Assembly (NCBI RefSeq): GCF_004022465.1
Contig: NZ_SAVA01000012.1
Location: forward strand, 1 to 64,000
DNA: 64,000 bases
Direction of reading: 5' to 3'
Source: Rhodobacter huangdaonensis
GTDB lineage: Bacteria; Pseudomonadota; Alphaproteobacteria; Rhodobacterales; Rhodobacteraceae
Both the position numbers and the translations under genes were made by a program. Shown in pieces: positions 8,999 to 16,900 of this stretch. Below the pieces are notes generated by a model. That model was not told where the DNA came from. It made no database searches and was given only the letters and a program-made list of their open reading frames with translations. Each line of letters begins with the position of its first letter. Position 1 is the stretch's first letter.

Positions 8999-9910
8999 AT
9001 GAGCGAGGCAACGGAGGGCCGGACACGGCTCGGACTTGCGGGGATCGCGGCGCTGGCGCTGCCGCCGCTGTTCTGGGCGGGCAATTTCATCGTCGCGCGC
9101 GCGGCGCGTGGCGAGGTGCCGCCGATGGCGCTCTCCTGCGTTCGCTGGGGGATTGCGCTTTTGTGCATGCTGCCCTTCGCCTGGCCCTATCTCAAGCGCG
9201 ACGCGGCCTGGTATCGGGAAAACTGGAAGCTCGTGGCGCTGATCGGCATTCCGGGCGTCACCGGCTTCAACACCCTCGTCTATGTCGGGCTGCAATACAC
9301 CACCGCGACCAACGGCATGCTGCTGAACTCGACGATCCCGGTGCTGATCCTGGTGCTCGGCGCGCTGTTCTGGGGGCGCAAGATGCGCGCGGTGCAGGCG
9401 CTTGGCCTGCTCGTCTCCACCTTCGGCGTGGCCGTCATCATCTTGCATGGCGAGTGGCAGCGGCTGGTCACGCTGCAATTCTCGCGCGGCGATCTGATCA
9501 TCTTCGTCGCGATGATCTGCTGGGCGCTCTACACGCTCGGCCTGACGCGGGTGCCGACCTCGGTCAACCGGCTCGGGCTGCTCGCCGTGCACAGCGCGAT
9601 GACGCTGGTGCTGCTTGCCCCCTTCCTCGCGCTCGAGATCGCCTCGGGCCGGGTGCCGAGCTTTTCCGGCGCCGGCATCGCGGCGATGCTTTATGTGGGC
9701 GTCGTGCCCTCGGTGCTGGCGACGCTGCTTTACATGCGTGCGGTCTCGATCGCGGGGCCGGCGCGGGCGGGGCAGTTCATCCATCTGCTGCCGGTCTATG
9801 GCGCGGTGCTCTCGACGCTGTTCCTGGGCGAGGAGCTGCACCTTTATCACGCCGTCGGCTTCGGCGCGATCCTGGCGGGCATCGTCATCGCCGGGCGGGG
9901 CGGGCGCTGA
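8999..9910 (+). CDS. DMT superfamily (EamA) transporter
   Basis: A 303-residue inner-membrane protein with about ten hydrophobic helices arranged as two EamA repeats; the first starts LALPPLFWAGNFIVARAA and the second SRGDLIIFVAMICWALYT. Drug/metabolite transporters of this family export amino acids, nucleosides or other small metabolites; substrate cannot be inferred. The ATG at 8999 follows AGGGAGGG; the frame is open 88 codons upstream, but that part runs through the repeat element. It stands alone between that element and the luciferase-like gene. Confidence 0.9.
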   Translation: MSEATEGRTRLGLAGIAALALPPLFWAGNFIVARAARGEVPPMALSCVRWGIALLCMLPFAWPYLKRDAAWYRENWKLVALIGIPGVTGFNTLVYVGLQYTTATNGMLLNSTIPVLILVLGALFWGRKMRAVQALGLLVSTFGVAVIILHGEWQRLVTLQFSRGDLIIFVAMICWALYTLGLTRVPTSVNRLGLLAVHSAMTLVLLAPFLALEIASGRVPSFSGAGIAAMLYVGVVPSVLATLLYMRAVSIAGPARAGQFIHLLPVYGAVLSTLFLGEELHLYHAVGFGAILAGIVIAGRGGR

Positions 9911-9998
9911 CACCGGAGAGGGCTGACGCGGGGGCAGGGCAGACGCCCCCTTTCCGGGCCGCGCCGCAGGCCTAGATAGGCCGCGGAAGGAGCCCGCC

Positions 9999-10985
9999 AT
10001 GATCCCCTATTCGATCCTCGATCTCTCGCCCATTCCCGCCGGCGCCACCCCGGCCGAGGCGCTCGCGAACAGCGTTTCGCTGGCCCGCCATGCCGAGGCG
10101 CTTGGCTATCACCGCTACTGGCTGGCCGAGCACCACAACTCGACCGGCATCGCCTCCGCCGCAACCGCGGTGGTGATCGGCCATGTCGCGGGCCAGACCC
10201 ACAGCATCCGCGTCGGCGCGGGCGGGATCATGCTGCCGAACCACGCGCCGCTGCAGGTGGCCGAGGCCTTCGGCACCCTTGCCACGCTCTACCCCGGCCG
10301 CATCGACCTTGGCGTCGGGCGCGCGCCGGGCACCGATCAGCGCACCGCGCAGGCGCTGCGGCGGGGGATGAGCGGCGCCGACCGCTTTCCCGAGGATATG
10401 GTCGAGCTGATCGGATATCTCGGCGAGGCCGACCCGGAGGCGCCGGTGCGCGCGGTGCCGGGGCAGGGCACGCATGTGCCGGTGTGGATGCTGGGCTCGT
10501 CGCTCTTCGGCGCGCAGCTTGCGGCCTATCTCGGCCTGCCCTACGCCTTCGCCAGCCATTTCGCCCCCGACATGCTGGGCGAGGCGCTCGAGGCCTATCG
10601 GGCGCGCTTCCGTGCGGGCCTCACCGCGGCGCCGCGCTTCATGCTGGCGGTCAACCTCTTTGCCGCCGAGACCGATGCCGAGGCACATCTGCTGCGCTCC
10701 TCGATGCTGCAAAGCTTCATCAACCTGCGCCGCGGCGCCGCGGGCCCGTTGCCGCCGCCCTGTGCCGATCTGACCACGGTCGCGACCCGCGCCGAGATCG
10801 CCATGGCCGAGCGGGCGCTGCGCGTCGCGGCCATCGGCAGCCCGGCCACGGTCGAGGCGCAGCTGCGCGGCTGGATCGACAGCTACCGCCCCGACGAGGT
10901 GATCCTGACCGGCCACATCTTCGACCACCACGCACGGCTGCGCAGCTTCGAGATCGGCGCCGGGGTGATGGCGCGGATCGGCTAG
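9999..10985 (+). CDS. Luciferase-like (LLM class) flavin-dependent oxidoreductase
   Basis: A 328-residue TIM-barrel flavoprotein of the bacterial luciferase-like family, closest in pattern to the YhbW/MsnO8 group. Diagnostic segments are YSILDLSPIPAGATPAEAL at the N terminus, HRYWLAEHHN, VGAGGIMLPNHAPLQVAEAFGTL and IDLGVGRAPGTD. These enzymes use FMN or F420; in this lineage FMN is likely. Substrate is unknown. GGAAGGAG upstream supports the start. The TAG stop shares two bases with the stop of the convergent membrane-protein gene, leaving no room for a terminator between them. Confidence 0.9.
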   Translation: MIPYSILDLSPIPAGATPAEALANSVSLARHAEALGYHRYWLAEHHNSTGIASAATAVVIGHVAGQTHSIRVGAGGIMLPNHAPLQVAEAFGTLATLYPGRIDLGVGRAPGTDQRTAQALRRGMSGADRFPEDMVELIGYLGEADPEAPVRAVPGQGTHVPVWMLGSSLFGAQLAAYLGLPYAFASHFAPDMLGEALEAYRARFRAGLTAAPRFMLAVNLFAAETDAEAHLLRSSMLQSFINLRRGAAGPLPPPCADLTTVATRAEIAMAERALRVAAIGSPATVEAQLRGWIDSYRPDEVILTGHIFDHHARLRSFEIGAGVMARIG

Positions 10986-11551
10986 GCCTGCCAGACCGAG
11001 GCGAGGGTGAGACCGGCCAGCCCGAGCAGGGCGATCCAGCGCTGCCAGCCCGGCACCGGCAGCCGGGCGAGCGTGCCGGGCAGCCACATCACCACGCAGG
11101 CCGCCCCGTAGAGCAGCGCGAGCTGCAGCCCGAAGGTGCTGAGCGCGCGCCTGGTCTCGCCGCCGCCGATCAGGTCCTGCACGGCAAGGAGCGCGAAGGC
11201 GCCGGCGACGATGCCGGCGAGGAAGGCAATGCCTTCGCCGATGATGTCGGTGATCGTCGCGACCGCCGGCCGGCTTGGCAATCCGAGGGCGAGCAGGCAC
11301 CAGACCCCGAGCATCGCCCCCATCTGCCGGAGCCCGAGCAGCGCCTGCGGCAGATGCGCCCAGGTCTCGGCCGAAAGCGGTCGGCCCTCGCCGGCGACGA
11401 AGTGCAGGATCTGGGTGCCGAGCAGCGTGACAAGGAAGGCGAGGGCGCCCGCGAGCAGCAGCAGCGCCGCCTGGATGATGAGCTCTCCGAACGTCCCGAG
11501 CGTGGTGAAAAAGCGCGACATGAAAGCCCCCCCGGTCTCTCTTTCTGTCAT
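10982..11551 (-). CDS. Hypothetical integral membrane protein
   Basis: A 189-residue protein with about four or five hydrophobic segments, including AALLLLAGALAFLVTLLGT, a middle IAFLAGIVAGAFALLAV helix and a C-terminal IALLGLAGLTLASVW helix. I recognise no catalytic motif or named family. An alternative start is Met11 (base 11521), after a G-run resembling a weak ribosome site; the upstream ATG has none, so the true protein may be 179 residues. It converges on the luciferase-like gene with overlapping stop codons. Coding confidence comes from the consistent membrane topology and absence of a better frame. Confidence 0.65.
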   Translation of the reverse strand: MTERETGGAFMSRFFTTLGTFGELIIQAALLLLAGALAFLVTLLGTQILHFVAGEGRPLSAETWAHLPQALLGLRQMGAMLGVWCLLALGLPSRPAVATITDIIGEGIAFLAGIVAGAFALLAVQDLIGGGETRRALSTFGLQLALLYGAACVVMWLPGTLARLPVPGWQRWIALLGLAGLTLASVWQA

Positions 11552-11601
11552 AGCCCGCCCGGGCCCCGCCCGTAAACCCGCCCGGTTGCGGCAAACAGCG
11601 C

Positions 11602-11629
11602 TTGCATCGCGCGCCCCATGGCCTATAAG
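11602..11629 (+). promoter_or_regulatory. Predicted sigma-70-type promoter of rpsF-rpsR-rplI
   Basis: TTGCAT (11602-11607) and TATAAG (11624-11629) are separated by 16 nt, about 100 nt upstream of rpsF. The -10 hexamer is unusually A+T-rich for this sequence. This leaves a leader of roughly 95 nt in which autoregulation could occur, although I did not identify an S6:S18 binding hairpin. Confidence 0.5.
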
Positions 11630-11729
11630 GCGCGGACTTCCGCATTCATGTGAACCGGCGGAGCCTCTCGTGGTGGGCCGCGGAAGTCATTGGCCCTCCT
11701 ATGAAGCCGCCCGAGAAACAGGAGCACAC

Positions 11730-12092
11730 ATGCCGCTTTACGAGCATGTCCTCATTGCGCGTCAGGACCTGTCCAACGCGCAGGCCGAAGGTCTCGTCGA
11801 ACACTTCTCGACCGTTCTCGCCGACAATGGCGGGCAGGTCGTTGCCTCGGAATACTGGGGCGTGAAGACGATGGCCTACAAGATCAACAAGAACCGCAAG
11901 GGCCATTACGCCTATCTGCGCACCGATGCCCCCTCGGCCGCGGTGCAGGAGATGGAACGTCTCGCCCGTCTGCATGACGACGTCATGCGCCTTCTGACCG
12001 TCAAGGTCGATGCGCACGAAGAAGGCCCGTCGGTGCAGATGCAGAAACGCGAAGAGCGCGACGACCGTCGCGAGCGTCGCGAACGCCGTTGA
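11730..12092 (+). CDS. rpsF: 30S ribosomal protein S6
   Basis: A 120-residue S6 (LYEHVLIARQDLSNAQAE at the N terminus, then EYWGVKTMAYKINKNRKGHY). It binds 16S rRNA in the platform with S18, encoded next. The C-terminal tail is arginine/aspartate-rich (EERDDRRERRERR) rather than the glutamate tail of enterobacterial S6. The start ATG follows AGGAG by 5 nt; the frame is open far upstream but has no similarity there. It is the first gene of the conserved rpsF-rpsR-rplI operon. Confidence 0.97.
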   Translation: MPLYEHVLIARQDLSNAQAEGLVEHFSTVLADNGGQVVASEYWGVKTMAYKINKNRKGHYAYLRTDAPSAAVQEMERLARLHDDVMRLLTVKVDAHEEGPSVQMQKREERDDRRERRERR

Positions 12093-12109
12093 TCGAAAGG
12101 ACCTGACCC

Positions 12110-12337
12110 ATGGCCAACAAACCGTTTTTCCGTCGCCGCAAGGTCTGCCCGTTCTCGGGTGATAACGCGCCGAAGATCGACTACAAGGACGTCCGTCTGC
12201 TGCAGCGCTACATCTCCGAGCGCGGCAAGATCGTGCCGGCCCGCATCACCGCCGTCTCGGCCAAGAAGCAGCGTGAACTCGCCCGTGCCATCAAGCGCGC
12301 GCGTTTCCTCGCCCTGCTCCCCTACGCCGTGAAGTAA
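12110..12337 (+). CDS. rpsR: 30S ribosomal protein S18
   Basis: A 75-residue S18 with the expected RRRKVCPFSG start, IDYKDVRLLQRYISERGKI core and basic RELARAIKRARFLALLPY end. It forms the S6:S18 heterodimer in the 30S platform. It begins 17 nt after rpsF with GAAAGGA upstream and is followed by rplI after 12 nt, so all three are surely co-transcribed. The single Cys in VCPF does not form a zinc-ribbon pair. Confidence 0.98.
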   Translation: MANKPFFRRRKVCPFSGDNAPKIDYKDVRLLQRYISERGKIVPARITAVSAKKQRELARAIKRARFLALLPYAVK

Positions 12338-12349
12338 GGAGCGAGACCC

Positions 12350-12922
12350 ATGCAAGTCATCCTGCTGGAACGTGTGGCCAAGCTCGGCCAGATGGGCGAG
12401 GTCGTGAACGTCAAGGACGGTTACGCCCGCAACTTCCTGCTGCCGCAGGGCAAGGCGCTGCGCGCGTCGGACTCGAACATCAAGTCGTTCGAGGACCGCA
12501 AGGCGCAGCTCGAGGCCCGTAACCTCGAGACCAAGAAGGAAGCCCAGGCTCTCGCCGAGAAGCTTGACGGCCAGACCTTCGTGGTCATCCGCTCGGCCTC
12601 GGATTCGGGCGCGCTCTACGGCTCGGTCACCCCGCGTGACGCGGCCGACGCCGCGACCGCCGGTGGCTTCTCGCTCGACCGCAAGCAGGTCGCGCTGAAG
12701 GCCCCGATCAAGGACCTTGGCCTGCACGAAGTGCATGTCATGCTGCATCCGGAAGTCGACGTGACGATCGTGATGAACGTCGCCCGTTCGGCGGAAGAAG
12801 CCGAGCTGCAGGCGTCGGGCAAGTCGATCCAGGAACTCGCAGCCGAGGCGGAAGCCGAAGCCGAGTTCGAGATCGCCGAGCTCTTCGACGAAGTCGGCGC
12901 CGCCGCTGGCGACGAGGAATAA
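12350..12922 (+). CDS. rplI: 50S ribosomal protein L9
   Basis: A 190-residue L9. The N-terminal domain has the signature GEVVNVKDGYARNFLLPQGKA, joined by a long helix to the C-terminal RNA-binding domain (SGALYGSVTPRDAADA, LHEVHVMLHPEVDVTIVMNV). It is about 40 residues longer than E. coli L9 because of an acidic tail (LAAEAEAEAEFEIAELFDEV and following), typical of alphaproteobacteria. It binds near the base of the L1 stalk. Last gene of the operon; a strong terminator follows 25 nt later. Confidence 0.97.
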   Translation: MQVILLERVAKLGQMGEVVNVKDGYARNFLLPQGKALRASDSNIKSFEDRKAQLEARNLETKKEAQALAEKLDGQTFVVIRSASDSGALYGSVTPRDAADAATAGGFSLDRKQVALKAPIKDLGLHEVHVMLHPEVDVTIVMNVARSAEEAELQASGKSIQELAAEAEAEAEFEIAELFDEVGAAAGDEE

Positions 12923-12947
12923 TCGGGCCCATCCGCCCGGTGACCGG

Positions 12948-12977
12948 AAACCGCGCCCCTCGGGGCGCGGTTTTTTC
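12948..12977 (+). terminator. Rho-independent terminator of the rpsF-rpsR-rplI operon
   Basis: AAACCGCGCCCC and GGGGCGCGGTTT form a 12-bp stem with a 2-nt loop, followed by TTTCTT. It lies 25 nt past the rplI stop. Confidence 0.88.
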
Positions 12978-13044
12978 TTGCCGGCTTGCCTGCCGCGTCG
13001 CGGCATCCTAGGAGGAAGGCGAAACGGACAAGGGGGTGGGCCGG

Positions 13045-14346
13045 ATGGAGCGCTATCTGCAGCAGATCGAGCCGGCGCTCGCCGCGGCACGGGACTGGAT
13101 CGTCACTCCCGCCGCCTGGGGGCAGATCGTGGCGCTGGCGCTCGCGGTGCTGCTCGGCTGGGGCGCGGCGGCACTTGTGCGGCCGGTGCTCTTGCGGCTG
13201 CTGAGCCCGGCGGCGGGCGCGAGTGGCACGCTGTCGCTGCTGCGCCGGCAGCTGCGCCGCCTGCTGCCGCTGCTCGGCCCGCTCTTTGCCGCGGCGCTTG
13301 CGGCCTTCGGCGAGGAGGCCCTGCGCGCGCTCTTCGGCACCGCCGGCATCGCCGCTTTCGGCAAGCGGGTGTTCCTGTTCCTCGCCGTGCGCGCCTTCGT
13401 GCGCGATGTCCTGCGCGAGCCCTTCCTGCGGGCCTACGGCCGTTTCGTCGTGCTGCCGATCGTCGCGGTCTATGCCGTCGGGCTGATGCCAACCGTTGCC
13501 GCGGCGCTCTCGACGATGCGGATGCCGCTCGGCAACCTGTCCTTCGACCTGCTCTGGGCGATGAAATTCGCGCTGTTCGGCGGGCTGATCTTCTGGGCGG
13601 GGCGCTGGTCGAACGAACGCTCGACCGCCTATCTCGCGGGCCAGGAGGAGCTGCGCCCGGCCACCCGCCAGCTTGCGATCAAGACCGCCGAGGTGGCCAT
13701 CTTCGGTCTCGCCTTCCTCGTGCTGATGAACGTGATGGGGGTGAACCTGACCTCGCTCGCGGTGATCGGCGGTGCGATCGGCGTCGGCATCGGCCTTGGC
13801 CTGCAACAGATCGCCTCGAACTTCATCTCCGGCATCATCCTGCTGATCGAGGGGCAGGCGACGGTTGGCGATTATGTCGAGCTCGACGGCGGCGAGGCCG
13901 GCACGATCGTCAAGATGACGCTGCGCTCGATCATCCTCGAGACCTTCGACGGCAAGTGGATCGTGGTTCCGAACGAGCATTTCATCACCACCCGCGTGGT
14001 GAACTATTCCGATCAGGGCTCGGCGAACCGGCTCGAGGCGGCGTTCTCGGTCAGCTACGACACCGATATCAACCGCGTGCCCGCAATCATCGAGGCGGCG
14101 GTGGCAAAGCATCCGAAGGTTCTCGGCCATCCCGAGGCCCCCGATTGCGAGCTGCGCGGCTTTGGCGACAGCGGCATCGATTTCGCGGTCGAGTTCTGGG
14201 TCTCGGGGCTTGACGACGGTCCGAACAAATATGTCTCGGACGTGCTGTTCCTGGTCTGGAACGCGCTGAAGGAGGCGGGGATCGAGATCCCCTATCCGCA
14301 TCGCGTGGTCGAGCTGCGCGGCCCCGAGGGCGGCGTGCGCCTTTGA
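13045..14346 (+). CDS. Mechanosensitive ion channel, MscS family
   Basis: A 433-residue membrane protein. The MscS pore segment and beta domain are clear: AVIGGAIGVGIGLGLQQIAS (glycine/alanine-rich pore helix), then NFISGIILLIEGQATVGDYVELDGGEAGTI and the FDGKWIVVPNEHFITT strand. About five hydrophobic helices precede the pore (from residue 20), more than the three of E. coli MscS. Such channels open under membrane tension and release solutes in hypo-osmotic shock. I chose the ATG at 13045, which has GGGGGTGG upstream; a GTG at 13036 is an in-frame alternative. Its stop lies 24 nt before the sulfotransferase start. Confidence 0.92.
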   Translation: MERYLQQIEPALAAARDWIVTPAAWGQIVALALAVLLGWGAAALVRPVLLRLLSPAAGASGTLSLLRRQLRRLLPLLGPLFAAALAAFGEEALRALFGTAGIAAFGKRVFLFLAVRAFVRDVLREPFLRAYGRFVVLPIVAVYAVGLMPTVAAALSTMRMPLGNLSFDLLWAMKFALFGGLIFWAGRWSNERSTAYLAGQEELRPATRQLAIKTAEVAIFGLAFLVLMNVMGVNLTSLAVIGGAIGVGIGLGLQQIASNFISGIILLIEGQATVGDYVELDGGEAGTIVKMTLRSIILETFDGKWIVVPNEHFITTRVVNYSDQGSANRLEAAFSVSYDTDINRVPAIIEAAVAKHPKVLGHPEAPDCELRGFGDSGIDFAVEFWVSGLDDGPNKYVSDVLFLVWNALKEAGIEIPYPHRVVELRGPEGGVRL

Positions 14347-14369
14347 GGCGAGCAACAAAGCGGGAGACG

Positions 14370-15209
14370 ATGGCGCAACGGGTTTCGGTCTTTGGCTGCG
14401 GTGGGCAGAAGGGCGGCACGACGACGCTGCACGCCTACCTCTGCGGTCATCCCGGACTGACAGCGCCGACCCGCAAGGAGACGCATTTCTTCGACGACGA
14501 GGCGCAGGACTGGTCGCGGCCCGACTATCGGCGCTACGACACCTTCTATCCCGGCGATGACGGCGGCCGGCTGCGTGTCGACGTCACCCCGATCTATGGC
14601 TATTGGGAGCCGTCTCTTGCCCGCATCCGGGTCTACAATCCCGAGGCGAAGCTGATCTTCCTGTGGCGCGACCCGTTCCAGCGGGCACAGTCGCATTGGG
14701 CGATGCAGGTCGCACGCGGGGCAGAGACGCTGAGCTTTTCCGAGGCGCTGGCCGCCGAGGAAAAGCGCCTGGCCGAGGCCGGCCCGCTCGGCAAGGGGCG
14801 GCGGCTCCATTCCTATGTCGACCGCGGCCGCTATGCGAGCCAGTTGCGCCGTGCCTATGCCCTGTTCCCGCGTGCGCAGATCCTGAACCTGCGCTCGGAA
14901 GACCTGTTCAAGGCGCATATGGACACGCTTGACCGGATCGCCACGTTCCTCGGCATCGCGCCCTTTGCCCGGGGCGAGGCGCGGCACGAGATGAAGCGGC
15001 GCGGCAAGAAAGATGCGCCGCCGCGCCGCGCCGATTTCAACTTCGTCGCAAGCCGGCTTGCGGGCGAGATGGCGGAATTCGCGACGCTGAGCGGGCTCGA
15101 CATCTCGGGCTGGAGCGAGCCGCCCGCAGAGATTCCGTCAGTGCTGCAGGCCGCGCCGAAGGAAGGCTCTGCGCGCGCCCCCAACCGTCAGCCCGGGGAT
15201 TCCCGCTAA
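14370..15209 (+). CDS. Sulfotransferase family protein
   Basis: A 279-residue PAPS-dependent sulfotransferase-fold protein. The 5'-phosphosulfate loop is GCGGQKGGTTTLHAYLCGHP near the N terminus, and the 3'-phosphate-binding region is IFLWRDPFQRAQSHW, as in heparan/Stf0-like bacterial enzymes. The acceptor (a lipid, glycan or secreted molecule) is unknown. The start ATG follows GGGAGA; a TTG 9 codons earlier overlaps the mscS stop and is less likely. It probably shares a transcript with mscS but need not share function. An 8-bp-stem hairpin (15235-15260) and a bidirectional terminator follow. Confidence 0.82.
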   Translation: MAQRVSVFGCGGQKGGTTTLHAYLCGHPGLTAPTRKETHFFDDEAQDWSRPDYRRYDTFYPGDDGGRLRVDVTPIYGYWEPSLARIRVYNPEAKLIFLWRDPFQRAQSHWAMQVARGAETLSFSEALAAEEKRLAEAGPLGKGRRLHSYVDRGRYASQLRRAYALFPRAQILNLRSEDLFKAHMDTLDRIATFLGIAPFARGEARHEMKRRGKKDAPPRRADFNFVASRLAGEMAEFATLSGLDISGWSEPPAEIPSVLQAAPKEGSARAPNRQPGDSR

Positions 15210-15305
15210 ATCCGGAACTACCGAAAAACGTGAAACGGCCGCGGCGCAGATTGCGGCCGTGGCCACCGCCGCGCACGCATTGGCACCGCTCGTTGCGGCA
15301 AAGCA

Positions 15306-15332
15306 AAAGGGCCGCCCGAGGGGCGGCCCTTT
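15306..15332. terminator. Bidirectional terminator between sulfotransferase and tig
   Basis: AAAGGGCCGCCC and GGGCGGCCCTTT form a perfect 12-bp stem with a 3-nt loop between convergent genes. A-rich and T-rich flanks allow termination on both strands. Confidence 0.85.
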
Positions 15333-15354
15333 CGAATGCGGTCGAGCGGGTCGA

Positions 15355-16689
15355 TCAGACCTCGTCGAGAGCCTCGATGGCCTTCTGCAGGTCTTCCTTC
15401 GAGACTTCCTTCTCGGCGACCTTGGCGGAGTTGACGATATACTCGACAACCTTGTCCTCGAAGATCGGGGCGCGGAGCTGCTGCTGCATCTGCGGGTTCT
15501 GCTGCACGAACTCGAAGAAGGCGCGTTCCTGACCCGGATACTGGCGGGCCTGGTTCAGCACGGCCTGAGTGAACTCGGCGTCGGTCACTTCGATTTCCTG
15601 CTTGCGGCCGAGTTCGGCGAGCAGCAGGCCAAGGCGCACACGGCGCTCGGCAAGCTTGTTGTGCTCGTCGGTCGGTTCCATCGCGCCGTGGTCGTGGCCG
15701 TGATCGTCCGGGTGCTCTTCGTGGTAGAGCTGGTGGGCGATCTGATGCGCCTCGGCCTCGACCAGCGACGGCGGCAGGTCGAACTTGACCTTCTCGTCAA
15801 GCACGTCGAGCAGGCCGCGCTTCAGGATCGCGCGGGCGGCGCCCTGGTATTCGGCTTCCAGACGCTCGGCGATCTGCTTCTTCAGACCTTCGAGGTCCTC
15901 GGCGCCGAACTTCTTCGCCAGTTCGTCGTCGATCTCGGCCGCCTTCGGCGCCTTCACCTCGTGCACGTGGCACTTGAAGGTGGCTTCCTGGCCAGCGAGA
16001 TGCGCCGCACCGTATTCCGCCGGGAAGGTGACCTTCACCTCGACATCGTCACCGGCCTTGGCGCCGACGAGCTGATCCTCGAAGCCCGGGATGAACGAGT
16101 TCGAGCCGAGCACGAGCGGGTATTTCTCGCCCTTGCCGCCTTCGAAGGGTTCGTCGCCGAGGAAGCCCTCGAAGTCGATGACGACCTGGTCGCCCTCTTT
16201 CGCCTTCGAGCCCTTGCGACGGTCCTCGAAGCTCTGCGCGGTCTTGGCGAGGTTCTCGAGCGCCTCGGTCACCGCGGCCTCCTCGGCCTTCACCACCAGA
16301 CGCTCAAGCTGGACGTCGGTCAGGTCGACTTCCGGGATCTCCGGCAGCGCTTCGTAGGAAATGTTGACGACCACATCGTCGCCTTCCTTCCAGGTCTCGC
16401 CGCCGTCCATCTCGACCTTCGGCTGCATCGCCGGGCGCTCGCCGGACGTCTCGAAATGCTCTTTCATCGCGCCGTCGACGGCGTCCTGCATCGCATCGCC
16501 GAGCACGCGCGCGCCGAACTGCTTGCGCAGCATCGCCATCGGCACCTTGCCCTTGCGGAAGCCCTTCATCTCGATCTCGGGCTGCGCTTCGATCAGCTTC
16601 TCGGTGACAGTCTTGTCAAGCTCGGCGGCAGTGATGGTGATCTGGTAGCCGCGCTTGAGGCCGTCGTTGAGGGTCTCGGTGACCTGCAT
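15355..16689 (-). CDS. tig: Trigger factor (ribosome-associated chaperone and PPIase)
   Basis: A 444-residue trigger factor. The ribosome-docking signature GFRKGKVPMAMLRKQFG is in the N-terminal domain, the FKBP-type prolyl isomerase segment (KEGDQVVIDFEGFLGDEPFEGGKGEKYPLVLGS compressed to its core FEGFLGDEPFEGG) follows, and a helical C-terminal arm ends the protein. A His/Asp-rich loop (EEHPDDHGHDHGAM) in the C-terminal domain is lineage-specific. It docks at L23 by the nascent-chain exit. AGAGGAAAA precedes the ATG. The usual downstream clpP-clpX pair is not present; a sulfotransferase converges instead. A promoter is predicted about 60 nt upstream. Confidence 0.96.
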   Translation of the reverse strand: MQVTETLNDGLKRGYQITITAAELDKTVTEKLIEAQPEIEMKGFRKGKVPMAMLRKQFGARVLGDAMQDAVDGAMKEHFETSGERPAMQPKVEMDGGETWKEGDDVVVNISYEALPEIPEVDLTDVQLERLVVKAEEAAVTEALENLAKTAQSFEDRRKGSKAKEGDQVVIDFEGFLGDEPFEGGKGEKYPLVLGSNSFIPGFEDQLVGAKAGDDVEVKVTFPAEYGAAHLAGQEATFKCHVHEVKAPKAAEIDDELAKKFGAEDLEGLKKQIAERLEAEYQGAARAILKRGLLDVLDEKVKFDLPPSLVEAEAHQIAHQLYHEEHPDDHGHDHGAMEPTDEHNKLAERRVRLGLLLAELGRKQEIEVTDAEFTQAVLNQARQYPGQERAFFEFVQQNPQMQQQLRAPIFEDKVVEYIVNSAKVAEKEVSKEDLQKAIEALDEV

Positions 16690-16750
16690 GGGTTTTCCTC
16701 TGTCTCAAAGGCGCGCCCGGTGGCGCGCACAATTCCGAATTTCAGCCGCT

Positions 16751-16779
16751 CTTCTATTGGGCGCGCGTCTTGGTGGCAA
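16751..16779 (-). promoter_or_regulatory. Predicted sigma-70-type promoter of tig
   Basis: Reading leftward, TTGCCA (16779-16774) and TAGAAG (16756-16751) are separated by 17 nt, about 60 nt upstream of the tig ATG. The surrounding region to 16900 has no gene and also serves as the 5' flank of ctaA. Confidence 0.45.
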
Positions 16780-16900
16780 GGCGAAAAGGCGGGGGCCGGA
16801 CGGCATCGGCGGCGACGGGCGGGCAGGGGCGGGACGCCACGCCCCCTTGCCGCTCCCGCCGCCCGCGCCTAGTGTCGGGGCCGAGACGACGGAGACCCCC

